Part shown: in pieces, positions 41,969-51,168 of the stretch
Numbering within the stretch: position 1 is the stretch's first letter
Layout of the letters: each line of letters begins with the position of its first letter
Source of the DNA: Serratia quinivorans
GTDB lineage: Bacteria; Pseudomonadota; Gammaproteobacteria; Enterobacterales; Enterobacteriaceae
DNA: 64,000 nt
Reading direction: 5' to 3'
NCBI GenBank assembly: GCA_900457075.1
Contig: UGYN01000002.1
Coordinates: 372,001-436,000 of the forward strand
Position numbers and translations under genes: made by a program
Notes under the pieces: model-generated
Told to the model about the DNA's origin: nothing
The model's input: the letters and a program-made list of their open reading frames with translations, nothing else
The model's database searches: none

Positions 41969-42427
41969 CTAAAGGCTATAGATAATAAGAAAACAGCCGG
42001 AAATAATCAGAGCAGAGATATAAAGGCTACTGCGAGTCATTTTTCGTTTTTGTGAGCCGAATAAACCAAAGTGATCTGAGACAAACCCGAATAATAATTG
42101 CCCAACCAGGCCAAGAGAAATTGTGCTGGAGAGAGGAATGCCACCGTTAATTGCCATCGTAGCCAAAATGACGGTAAAGGCTCCGGGAATGCCGCCAAGG
42201 TAGAGCCACCAGGATCGTTTCTGTGGTTTATTATTCGATTCCTGAGGATTTTTTTTAACAAATAATAGAATAAGCAGCAATGAACTCAACATGCCAATAC
42301 CGTGAGCCACCCAAGAGGCGACGACAGAAGAGGTTTGTTCAGACAGAGCGCTGTTGGCTTGAAACATTAAGGTAAGAAAAAAACCGCTAAGTATAGCGAT
42401 AAAAATATTTTTAAAATTGCCTATCAT
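41969..42427 (-). CDS. DMT-superfamily half-transporter (DUF606/YdcZ-like), first of a pair
   Basis: This 152-residue protein starts MIGNFKNIFIAILSGFFLTLMF and has about five membrane segments. Internal GIPGAFTVILATMAINGGIPLSS and ISLGLVGQLLFGFVSDHFG stretches are typical of DUF606. The start is uncertain: the ATG at 42427 begins the conserved part, while an upstream ATG or TTG (to 42487) would add an unconserved leader. None has a good ribosome-binding site. It is the first gene of the cluster and is AT-rich compared with the flanking housekeeping genes. Confidence 0.8.
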   Translation of the reverse strand: MIGNFKNIFIAILSGFFLTLMFQANSALSEQTSSVVASWVAHGIGMLSSLLLILLFVKKNPQESNNKPQKRSWWLYLGGIPGAFTVILATMAINGGIPLSSTISLGLVGQLLFGFVSDHFGLFGSQKRKMTRSSLYISALIISGCFLIIYSL

Positions 42428-42535
42428 AATGTGTAACCCGCGCATTAAAAAAACCACTAAGGTGATTTTACAATCCTTGTACAGCAAAGCCTAAGAACGA
42501 TGCCAAGAAGCTTTTACTCATATAATCCGCAAAAA

Positions 42536-42564
42536 AAACTACACCCATCGATAAAGCATGTCAA
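42536..42564 (-). promoter_or_regulatory. Sigma-70 promoter of the C-nucleoside-type operon
   Basis: On the minus strand a perfect -35 TTGACA (42559-42564) is followed by a 17-bp spacer and a -10-like TAGTTT (42536-42541). The predicted start is near 42529, about 100 bp before the first exporter gene. The region upstream (42570-42610) is very AT-rich, with an imperfect TTAAT/ATTAA palindrome, and could bind H-NS or another regulator. Confidence 0.6.
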
Positions 42565-42687
42565 TGGAATGTTAAGATTGATTTAATAATTCATTAAACT
42601 TAAACATTCAGGGAATTGATGATGGGGCAGAGGGGGGAGGCACTGGTGATTACCAGCACTTTTATGGCTCGATGTGGAGGGTAAACC

Positions 42688-42719
42688 AGGAACGGCCGCC
42701 AGCTTTGGCGGCCGTTCCT
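42688..42719 (-). terminator. Strong hairpin after dmsD
   Basis: A perfect 14-bp inverted repeat (AGGAACGGCCGCCA / TGGCGGCCGTTCCT) with a GCTT loop lies a few bases beyond the dmsD stop. The minus strand then reads GGTTTACC, so the T run is poor. It probably ends the dms transcript and marks the left junction of the conserved backbone with the cluster. Confidence 0.6.
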
Positions 42720-42724
42720 TTGTA

Positions 42725-43341
42725 TCAGAAATGCAGTTCTAAAGATTCAACTTCAGCAGAGCATTCGGCAGCCCAGGCGCTCAGAGTGATCTGCGCCAAT
42801 TGCGCCAGCCCCTGATAGAAAGGATGTTGCGCATTCGCCTGCAGCAATTCCAGATAGCGCGGTGCCCAAGGCAGCAAATGTTTGGTCAGCAATTGCTCCA
42901 CCAACCCGCCCTGACGCTCTTCGGCTAACCATGCCACCATCATCAACAAAGTACCGATGTGATCTTCCGGCTCATTGCGATCGTGTTGCGCGTCGATACC
43001 ATTGGAACGCAACCACCTGCGCAGACGCAAAGTGGAATTGCCAAACAGCACGTTCTCTTTGTCCAGATACACCGAACCCCATAACGGAGCCGGTAAGGTG
43101 TCAGGCCCGACAAACAGACGTTGGTAAGCCTCTGCCAACGACTCCTCTTGTTTATCTTCAATGCCGGTGGCAATCAGTGCTGCCGCCGTCTGCAACTGCT
43201 CGGCGTCGCCATACGGCCACTCTTTGACCCACTCAGATTCAGACAAGGTTGCCAACAGCTGTTGACCGTCTTCACTTTCTGGCGGTGCATACAACAACAC
43301 ACCCAGCACCCGGCCGTTAAAGCGATATTTTCAAGCGTCAT
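42725..43341 (-). CDS. dmsD: Tat proofreading chaperone DmsD, with an apparent one-base deletion
   Basis: DmsD binds the twin-arginine leader of DmsA and guides cofactor-loaded DmsA to the Tat system. The frame open from about residue 16 (VLGVLLYAPPESEDG) is family-like throughout, including QRLFVGPDTLPAPLWGSVYLD and NEPEDHIGTLL. The expected N terminus MTLENIALTA is found upstream from the ATG at 43341 in another frame. A missing base at about 43312-43313 separates them; adding it restores ALTARVLGVLLY and a 205-residue protein. It is the last gene of dmsABCD. Confidence 0.9.
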
Positions 43342-43390
43342 AAATCAAGGATCCTATTAAGGGCACAGCGAACTGTGCCTGACTACAATA

Positions 43391-44251
43391 TTAACCGGCT
43401 ACCGCCATGCCAACGGTCATATGCAGGCCGTAGAACACACCACGGCCTACCAACTCACCGGCGATAACCAAAATCAAACCTAAAACCATCCCCATCACGC
43501 TCGCGTTACCCCGGCGCAACAGTGGGCAAATCCAACAGCCTAAACCTGACACTACCAACACCAGCCGCCCAACCATTAACTGGCCATATTGCGGGATCAG
43601 CGTGGAGGCCTGCTGTACCGAGCTATTGATACTGGCCAACTCATAGCCTTGCATCATCACTGCACACAGGCTTGCCAACAGTGCCACCACGCTAAGAATA
43701 GCCAGTGAATAGCGGGCTGATACCGCTAATCCAGCCGCACGCAGCAATAAAACGCCCAGCAACGGCCCGCAGATCAGCGTCGTCAGGAAAAAGTTCAGCG
43801 TAGTGTAACCGTTATGCCAGGTTGGCACAGTATCGATTTGATACACCCGCGTCATGGCGTAAACAAAGACCACGCCCAGAACCATGGTCACCCACAGCCA
43901 CACTTTACCCAACGCCGGTGGCATTCTGCCCAGTATCGCCAGCAGCCAATAAAAACCACCGACGGCAAAGAACAACGTGCCACTGGCAATTTCGTTGCTC
44001 AACGCCGAAGCGCCAACGCGATTTAACGAGTTGAACGCGCGTAACGGTGACCCCAGGTGCAGCGTAGAAGCGACAAAAGCGATGCCCATCAGCAACCACA
44101 AACAGAACATTGAGCGATGAACTGCCCGGCCCTGCTGTTCGTTCAGATTGCCACTAATCACCGCCCCCGCCATGACCAAGGTCGCTCCCACCACTGATTG
44201 CCCCAATACGGTAAACAGCATCAGCGGCCATTCATGCCATCCCATGCCCAT
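43391..44251 (-). CDS. dmsC: Anaerobic dimethyl sulfoxide reductase membrane anchor subunit DmsC
   Basis: DmsC anchors the DmsAB heterodimer in the inner membrane and passes menaquinol electrons to it. The 286-residue protein has eight hydrophobic segments. It starts MGMGWHEWPLMLFTVLGQ, like E. coli DmsC; a frame extension to 44314 lies inside dmsB. Conserved stretches include LGSPLRAFNSLNRVGASALSNEIASG and the C terminus GRGVFYGLHMTVGMAVAG. Its ATG is one base after the dmsB stop. Confidence 0.95.
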   Translation of the reverse strand: MGMGWHEWPLMLFTVLGQSVVGATLVMAGAVISGNLNEQQGRAVHRSMFCLWLLMGIAFVASTLHLGSPLRAFNSLNRVGASALSNEIASGTLFFAVGGFYWLLAILGRMPPALGKVWLWVTMVLGVVFVYAMTRVYQIDTVPTWHNGYTTLNFFLTTLICGPLLGVLLLRAAGLAVSARYSLAILSVVALLASLCAVMMQGYELASINSSVQQASTLIPQYGQLMVGRLVLVVSGLGCWICPLLRRGNASVMGMVLGLILVIAGELVGRGVFYGLHMTVGMAVAG

Positions 44252-44252
44252 A

Positions 44253-44870
44253 TTAAACCTCCTTCGGATTGGCCAAATAGCCCGTGGTATCGCCACATGG
44301 CCGGCTATTGGCATTGGGTTTCAGCACTATGCTCGGCCGGGTAAAATGCGCCGCCGGCAGCGGAGCCATCTGTGCCAGGGTGCCATGCTGCTGCCGTAAT
44401 TGTTCGATTGGGCCAAAGTCCAGTGCCCGTAGCGGACAGGACTCCACGCAAATAGGCTTGTTGCCCTCCGCCACCCGTTCATGGCAACCATCACATTTGG
44501 TCATGTGTCCTTTGGCTGCATTGTATTGTGGTGCGCCGTACGGGCAGGCCATATGACAATAGCGGCAACCAATGCACACCTCTTCATTCACCACCACAAA
44601 ACCGTCTTCCCGTTTGTGCATAGCACCGGTCGGGCACACTTTGGTGCAGGCAGGATCTTCACAATGGTTGCAGGCGATCGACAAGTAATAGGCAAACACG
44701 TTTTGTTGCCAGCCTTCGCCATCCTGTTGCCAATCACCCCCGGTATATTCGTAGACACGGCGGAAGCTAACGTCCGGCGTCAGGTTTTTATAGTCTTTGC
44801 AGGCCAGTTCGCAGGTTTTGCAGCCGGTGCAACGACTTGAATCGATAAAGAATCCATATTGCTGAGTCAT
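44253..44870 (-). CDS. dmsB: Anaerobic dimethyl sulfoxide reductase iron-sulfur subunit DmsB
   Basis: DmsB carries electrons from DmsC to DmsA through four [4Fe-4S] clusters. The 205-residue protein has the four Cys groups in order: CTGCKTCELAC, CNHCEDPACTKVCP, CIGCRYCHMACPYGAP and CDGCHERV...CVESCP. It starts MTQQYGFFIDSSRC and lies 10 bp after dmsA. The operon dmsA-dmsB-dmsC-dmsD matches enterobacterial relatives. Confidence 0.96.
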   Translation of the reverse strand: MTQQYGFFIDSSRCTGCKTCELACKDYKNLTPDVSFRRVYEYTGGDWQQDGEGWQQNVFAYYLSIACNHCEDPACTKVCPTGAMHKREDGFVVVNEEVCIGCRYCHMACPYGAPQYNAAKGHMTKCDGCHERVAEGNKPICVESCPLRALDFGPIEQLRQQHGTLAQMAPLPAAHFTRPSIVLKPNANSRPCGDTTGYLANPKEV

Positions 44871-44880
44871 TGGCTACCCC

Positions 44881-47334
44881 TTATACCTTTTCGATTTGGA
44901 TCAGATTGGTATGCTGCGGATTCCCCTTGGCCAACGGCGAAGGCCGGTGGGTGGTCAGGGTATTCATGCAGGCACCGTGGTCGACCCGATCGCCACTCAT
45001 ATTGGCCTGATGCCAGGCTCCCTGCCCCATAGCGACCACACCCGGCATGATGCGCGGCGTCACCTTGGCTTCGACACGGACCTCACCACGCCCATTGAAT
45101 ACCCGCACCTGGTCGCCGGCGATGATGCCCCGAGAGTGAGCATCCAATGGATTGATCCACACCTCCTGGCGGCAAGCCGCCTGCAGAACATCGATATTGC
45201 CGTACGAGGAATGGGTGCGGGCCTTGTAGTGGAAGCCAAACATTTGCAGCGGGTAGGTGTTACGCAGCGGATCGTCCCAACCTTCAAAGGTAGAGGCATA
45301 AACCGGTAACGGGCTTATGGTTTCGTCTTTCTCCAGTTGCCAGTCGTTGGCGATCTCGGCCAACCTGCTGGAATAGATCTCTATCTTGCCGGACGGTGTT
45401 TTTAATGGATTGGCAGCCGGATCCTGGCGGAATTTTTGGTAAGCCACGAAATGACCATTGGGATCTTTACGCTTGTAGATCCCCATGCTGCGCAACGCTT
45501 CATAACCCGGCAGCAGCGGATCCCGCGCCTGCATTTTGGCGTATAAATGCTGCAGCCACTGCGCCTGGGTACGCCCTTCGGTGAATTTCCGATGTACTTC
45601 TGGCCCTAAACGGCGCGCCACTTCACTCAGCACTTCATAAATGCCCTTACGTTCAAATTTGGCGGCGGTGGCGGGTTGAATAAAGATCAGATAACCCATG
45701 TTCCCGGCATAGTCATTGGGAATGATATCTTCCTGTTCAACGGTCATCAGGTCCGGCAGCAGAATATCGGCATATTTCGCCGACGAGGTCATAAAGTTCT
45801 CAATCACCACGATCATTTCGCACTGAGAATCGTCCTGCAAAATATCGTGGGTTTTATTGATGTCAGAGTGCTGATTGGTGATGGTGTTACCAGCATAGTT
45901 CCAGATGAACTTGATCGGCACGTTCAGCTTATCCTGGCCACGCACCCCATCACGCCTGGCGGTCATCTCCGGGCCTCGTACAATGGCATCGGTCCAGCTA
46001 AAGCAGGAGATCTGCGCTTTAACCGGGTTGGTCAATACCGGCATACGCTCAATGGTAATGGTATAGGTTGATTCACGCGCGCCGCTGTTGCCGCCATTAA
46101 TGCCGACATTGCCGGTCAAGATCGGCAGCATGGCGATGGCTCGCGAGGTCAGTTCACCATTGGCCTGCCGCTGAGGCCCCCAGCCCTGACAGATATAGGC
46201 CGGTTTGGCGCTGCCGATTTCGCGCGCCAGTTTGATAATGCGCGCTGCCGGAATACCGGTAATTTTTGCCGCCCACTGCGGCGTTTTCTCGACGCCATCG
46301 TCACCCAACCCAAGAATGTAAGCTTTGTAGTGGCCATTTGTCGGGGCGTCGGCGGGTAAGGTTTTTTCGTCGTAGCCAACGCAATACCGATCCAGAAACG
46401 GCTGGTCGACCAAATTCTCGTTGATCAACACATGTGCCAGTCCGGCGACCAATGCCGCATCCGTGCCTGGGCGAATCGGGATCCATTCATCCTCACGCCC
46501 GGCGGCGGTATCGGTATAACGTGGGTCGATAACAATCATCCGCGCATTGGAACGTTCACGCGCCTGCTCCAGATAATAGGTGATGCCGCCCCCGCTCATT
46601 CGCGTCTCGGCCGGGTTGTTACCGAACATCACCACCAGTTTGCTGTTTTCAATATCCGAAGTACTGTTGCCCAGATTGCTGCCATAGGTGTAAGGCATGG
46701 CGCAGGCAATTTGCGCAGTGCTGTAAGTACCGTATTGGCTAAGGTAACCGCCATAGCAATTCATCAGACGGGCGACCAGCGAGGCATTTGGCGATGAGCG
46801 GGTAATATTGCCGCCGACAATACCCGAGGTGTAATTGATATATACCGCTTCGTTGCCGTACTGTTCGACAATACGCTTCAGATTGTTGGCGATGGCGTCA
46901 TAAGCTTCGTCCCAACTGATACGTTTGAACTTGCCTTCACCACGCTTACCGACGCGTTTCATGGGATAATTCAAGCGGTCAGGATGGTTCATGCGGCGAC
47001 GAATAGAGCGGCCGCGTAAACAGGCTCGAACCTGATGGTCGCCGTATTCATCCAGACCGGTGTTATCGGTTTCGACCCAATACACTTCGTCGTCGCGGAC
47101 GTGTAAACGCAAGGGGCAACGACTGCCACAGTTAACCGAACAAGCTCCCCAGACCACTTTGTCCTGCGAGGCTTGCAGCACACTTTCGCTAATTGAAACC
47201 GCTAATGCGCGGCGACTAAATGGCAATGCTATGCCACCGACGGCCAGCGCCAGCCCGACGATACCACTGGATTTTACCAACGTGCGACGACTGAATCCCC
47301 CAGACTCCTGACGGTTTGTTTTGTTTTCCGACAT
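44881..47334 (-). CDS. dmsA: Anaerobic dimethyl sulfoxide reductase chain A (molybdopterin, Tat-exported)
   Basis: DmsA is the catalytic subunit that reduces DMSO and related S- and N-oxides as terminal electron acceptors in anaerobic respiration. The 817-residue precursor begins with a twin-arginine leader (SRRTLVKSSGIVGLALAVGG, near residues 15-34). The cluster-binding Cys motif CSVNCGSRCPLRLHV follows, with a fourth Cys in RACLRGRS. The molybdopterin-oxidoreductase domains and the C-terminal dinucleotide-binding domain are complete. The length matches E. coli DmsA (814). It is expressed with dmsBCD, probably under FNR. Confidence 0.96.
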   Translation of the reverse strand: MSENKTNRQESGGFSRRTLVKSSGIVGLALAVGGIALPFSRRALAVSISESVLQASQDKVVWGACSVNCGSRCPLRLHVRDDEVYWVETDNTGLDEYGDHQVRACLRGRSIRRRMNHPDRLNYPMKRVGKRGEGKFKRISWDEAYDAIANNLKRIVEQYGNEAVYINYTSGIVGGNITRSSPNASLVARLMNCYGGYLSQYGTYSTAQIACAMPYTYGSNLGNSTSDIENSKLVVMFGNNPAETRMSGGGITYYLEQARERSNARMIVIDPRYTDTAAGREDEWIPIRPGTDAALVAGLAHVLINENLVDQPFLDRYCVGYDEKTLPADAPTNGHYKAYILGLGDDGVEKTPQWAAKITGIPAARIIKLAREIGSAKPAYICQGWGPQRQANGELTSRAIAMLPILTGNVGINGGNSGARESTYTITIERMPVLTNPVKAQISCFSWTDAIVRGPEMTARRDGVRGQDKLNVPIKFIWNYAGNTITNQHSDINKTHDILQDDSQCEMIVVIENFMTSSAKYADILLPDLMTVEQEDIIPNDYAGNMGYLIFIQPATAAKFERKGIYEVLSEVARRLGPEVHRKFTEGRTQAQWLQHLYAKMQARDPLLPGYEALRSMGIYKRKDPNGHFVAYQKFRQDPAANPLKTPSGKIEIYSSRLAEIANDWQLEKDETISPLPVYASTFEGWDDPLRNTYPLQMFGFHYKARTHSSYGNIDVLQAACRQEVWINPLDAHSRGIIAGDQVRVFNGRGEVRVEAKVTPRIMPGVVAMGQGAWHQANMSGDRVDHGACMNTLTTHRPSPLAKGNPQHTNLIQIEKV

Positions 47335-47457
47335 AACTCACTCCACGTTTTACCCTGGTATTGATAAACGTCATGCCCTTCACTCAAGGCGGCGAACAGA
47401 GGAGACAGATTCGGTGTCTGTTGATGAGCCTGAACAAAAACCCTCCTCTCTGAGTGG

Positions 47458-47498
47458 ATATTACTCAGAAGTGAGTAGTGAACTTTGTCTGCTATCAA
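47458..47498 (-). promoter_or_regulatory. FNR-type promoter of dmsABCD
   Basis: On the minus strand TTGAT-AGCA-GACAA (47485-47498) matches the FNR consensus at nine of ten positions. A -10-like TAATAT lies at 47458-47463, placing the predicted start near 47451 and the FNR site centre at about -41. This is classic class II geometry and fits anaerobic induction. A second TTGAT-like palindrome at 47361-47374 is too close to the start codon for activation. Confidence 0.7.
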
Positions 47499-47560
47499 TA
47501 AAGCGGGGGAAGTATCTGAAAGAAAAAAGGCTTTCGAACAAAGGGGTAATAATTTTCTTA

Positions 47561-47586
47561 TAAAAAAAGCGCCCGCAGGCGCTTTT
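47561..47586 (-). terminator. Rho-independent terminator after serS
   Basis: AAAAGCGCC, a 4-nt loop and GGCGCTTTT form a 9-bp stem. On the minus strand a run of seven T residues follows. It begins 18 bp after the serS stop and separates serS from dmsA. Confidence 0.88.
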
Positions 47587-47604
47587 CGTAACATAACTAA
47601 ATCG

Positions 47605-48939
<1,335 letters not shown>

Positions 48940-49007
48940 TTATTCGGCTGAATTTATAGCCGTATAAAGGAAGAGTGATACCCGCTAACCTTACCGCAAC
49001 GGCAACG

Positions 49008-50351
49008 CTAGCGGTAGCGTTTTGTCTGGCTATTTTGATCCTGCTCAGCCAGCCATGCCAGCTTTTCGCCAATTTTACCTTCCAGCCCGCGCGTGGTTGG
49101 ATGATAGTAACGCGTTCTGGCCATTTCGGGTGGGAAGTAATCCTCGCCGGCGGCATAGGCATTGGGCTCATCGTGAGCGTAACGATATTCTGCACCCAGC
49201 CCCATTTCCTTCATCAGCTTGGTTGGCGCATTGCGCAGATGCTCGGGTACATCATAATCAGCCATCTCTTTGGCATCACGTATTGCCGCTTTGAAGGCCG
49301 TGTAAACCGCGTTGCTTTTTGGCGCGCAGGCCAAATAGACGATAGCCTGAGCAATCGCCCTTTCGCCCTCCGCCGGGCCGACGCGGGTAAAGCAGTCCCA
49401 GGCCGCAATGGCTACCTGCATGCCACGCGGGTCGGCATTCCCCACATCTTCAGAAGCAATCGCCAGCAACCGGCGCGCCACATACAGTGGATCGCCCCCG
49501 GCGGTAATAATACGTGCATACCAGTACAACGCAGCATCCGGCGCTGAACCACGCACCGATTTATGCAGCGCCGAGATCAGATCGTAAAAGCGGTCGCCTT
49601 TATTATCGAAACGCGCACTGCGTTCGCCAGAGACCTCTTTCAGTAATTCCGGCGTCAACACGCGAATGCCTTTGGCGTTGATCTCCGCCATGTCCGCCAT
49701 CATCTCCAGGCTGTTCAGCGCCCGACGAGCGTCGCCGCCAACCAGCTCCGACAACATGCGGCGCGTCTCTTCCAGCAGTTCGATATTCTGGCCGCCAAAG
49801 CCCCGGCTGCTGTCCTGCATCGCCTGATCCAGCACCTGGCTGATATCTTCGGCAGTCAGTGCCTTCAGCAAATAAACACGGGCCCGTGACAACAGCGCCG
49901 AGTTAAGCTCAAAAGACGGGTTTTCGGTGGTGGCGCCGATAAAGGTGATGGTGCCGTCTTCAATGTGCGGCAGGAAGGCATCCTGCTGGCTTTTGTTGAA
50001 GCGATGGACCTCATCGACAAACAGGATAGTGCGGCGACCGGCGTCACGGTTTTGGCGTGCACGCTCGATCGCCTCGCGGATCTCTTTGATCCCGGACGTG
50101 ACGGCAGAAATACGCTCGACGTCCGCCTGACCATAACGACCGATCAATTCTGCCAGCGTCGTTTTCCCGGTGCCCGGTGGCCCCCACAGAATCATCGAAT
50201 GCAGTTGCCCCGCCTCGATTGCACGCGGCAAAGGCTTGCCGGCGGCCAGCAGATGTTGCTGGCCGATATACTGTGCCAGCGTGGTCGGCCGCATCCGCGC
50301 GGCCAACGGCTGGAATTCATTCTGGGAAAAATCGAGCGACATATTACTCAC
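49008..50351 (-). CDS. rarA: Replication-associated recombination protein RarA (MgsA)
   Basis: RarA is an AAA+ ATPase related to clamp loaders that acts at stalled replication forks. The 447-residue product has Walker [15 protein letters not shown], Walker [22 protein letters not shown], sensor 1 [19 protein letters not shown] and the C-terminal tetramerisation domain. It starts 7 bp after lolA and precedes serS, as in E. coli. Confidence 0.96.
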   Translation of the reverse strand: MSNMSLDFSQNEFQPLAARMRPTTLAQYIGQQHLLAAGKPLPRAIEAGQLHSMILWGPPGTGKTTLAELIGRYGQADVERISAVTSGIKEIREAIERARQNRDAGRRTILFVDEVHRFNKSQQDAFLPHIEDGTITFIGATTENPSFELNSALLSRARVYLLKALTAEDISQVLDQAMQDSSRGFGGQNIELLEETRRMLSELVGGDARRALNSLEMMADMAEINAKGIRVLTPELLKEVSGERSARFDNKGDRFYDLISALHKSVRGSAPDAALYWYARIITAGGDPLYVARRLLAIASEDVGNADPRGMQVAIAAWDCFTRVGPAEGERAIAQAIVYLACAPKSNAVYTAFKAAIRDAKEMADYDVPEHLRNAPTKLMKEMGLGAEYRYAHDEPNAYAAGEDYFPPEMARTRYYHPTTRGLEGKIGEKLAWLAEQDQNSQTKRYR

Positions 50352-50358
50352 GCGGACC

Positions 50359-50970
50359 TCACTGGCGCTGGTCGTCCAGCGTCACCCCCTTCGGCGGGGT
50401 AAATTTAAATTTGCTGGCATCGGCAACAACATTCTGCTGGCTTTTCAGCGTGTAAGAGCTGCGCTGACCGTCCTGCTCAACCGCGGCAAAACTGCGGATA
50501 GTGCCGCTGTTATCCACGCTGATGGCGAACTGTTTCAGGTTACCGCTGCTGGATTTTGGCGTCAGCTCGAAATCATTACCCTTCTGTTTAACGTTGTACT
50601 GTTTCCAGTCATTGGCGTTATTGCGGGTGATCAGCATAAACGGCGTATTGCCGGTGGCATTTTTCAGCCAGGTGGCGGTCACCTGCTCAACAAAGGGGTT
50701 GTAGAACCACAGGGTCTGACCGTCTGATACCAGCACGCTCTCATCCGGCGAGGTCATGTGCCAGTTAAACAGGTTGGGACGTTTCACCCAAAGTTCACCT
50801 TCACCCTGCTGTACCGCAGCGCCATCGCTGCTGGTCACGGTCTGGGAGAAGCTGGCGTGGAAACTGTTCACTTTCGCCAGGCGACTTTGCAAATCCTGCG
50901 CGGCGTCGGCCAGCACGGAGGTGGAAGCGAATCCCGAAAGCAGACAACAGGCAACTAACAGTTTTTTCAT
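50359..50970 (-). CDS. lolA: Outer-membrane lipoprotein carrier protein LolA
   Basis: LolA is the periplasmic chaperone that carries lipoproteins from LolCDE to LolB. The 203-residue precursor has a signal peptide, [21 protein letters not shown], with cleavage before [10 protein letters not shown]. The rest matches the family ([25 protein letters not shown]). It lies between ftsK and rarA, the conserved order. Confidence 0.96.
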   Translation of the reverse strand: MKKLLVACCLLSGFASTSVLADAAQDLQSRLAKVNSFHASFSQTVTSSDGAAVQQGEGELWVKRPNLFNWHMTSPDESVLVSDGQTLWFYNPFVEQVTATWLKNATGNTPFMLITRNNANDWKQYNVKQKGNDFELTPKSSSGNLKQFAISVDNSGTIRSFAAVEQDGQRSSYTLKSQQNVVADASKFKFTPPKGVTLDDQRQ

Positions 50971-51117
50971 TATTCCAGATACCTTATGAAATGCGTTAAC
51001 CGCAAGGCGATGCCGTGCGGGTCAAATGAACCCCAACATCTTCACTCTACCCGAAGCCATTCGCCGGCAGATAGGCCAATGTTCCGAGAAGCCGATGGGT
51101 TTACGCTTCTTTGCACA

Positions 51118-51138
51118 AGGGCCGCTAAGCGGCCCTTT
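51118..51138. terminator. Hairpin between ftsK and lolA
   Basis: AGGGCCG / CGGCCCT with a 5-nt loop lies about 30 bp past the ftsK stop. A TTTT run follows on the plus strand and only a short T-rich stretch on the minus strand, so termination of ftsK here is possible but not certain. Confidence 0.5.
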
Positions 51139-51168
51139 TATGATTATATAACAACGATTAAAACTTCA

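Noticed and set aside
47361..47374. Second FNR-like palindrome TTGAT-AAAC-GTCAT before dmsA
   Set aside because: It lies only 27-40 bp before the start codon, so an activated start would fall inside the gene. The site at 47485-47498 has the right geometry.
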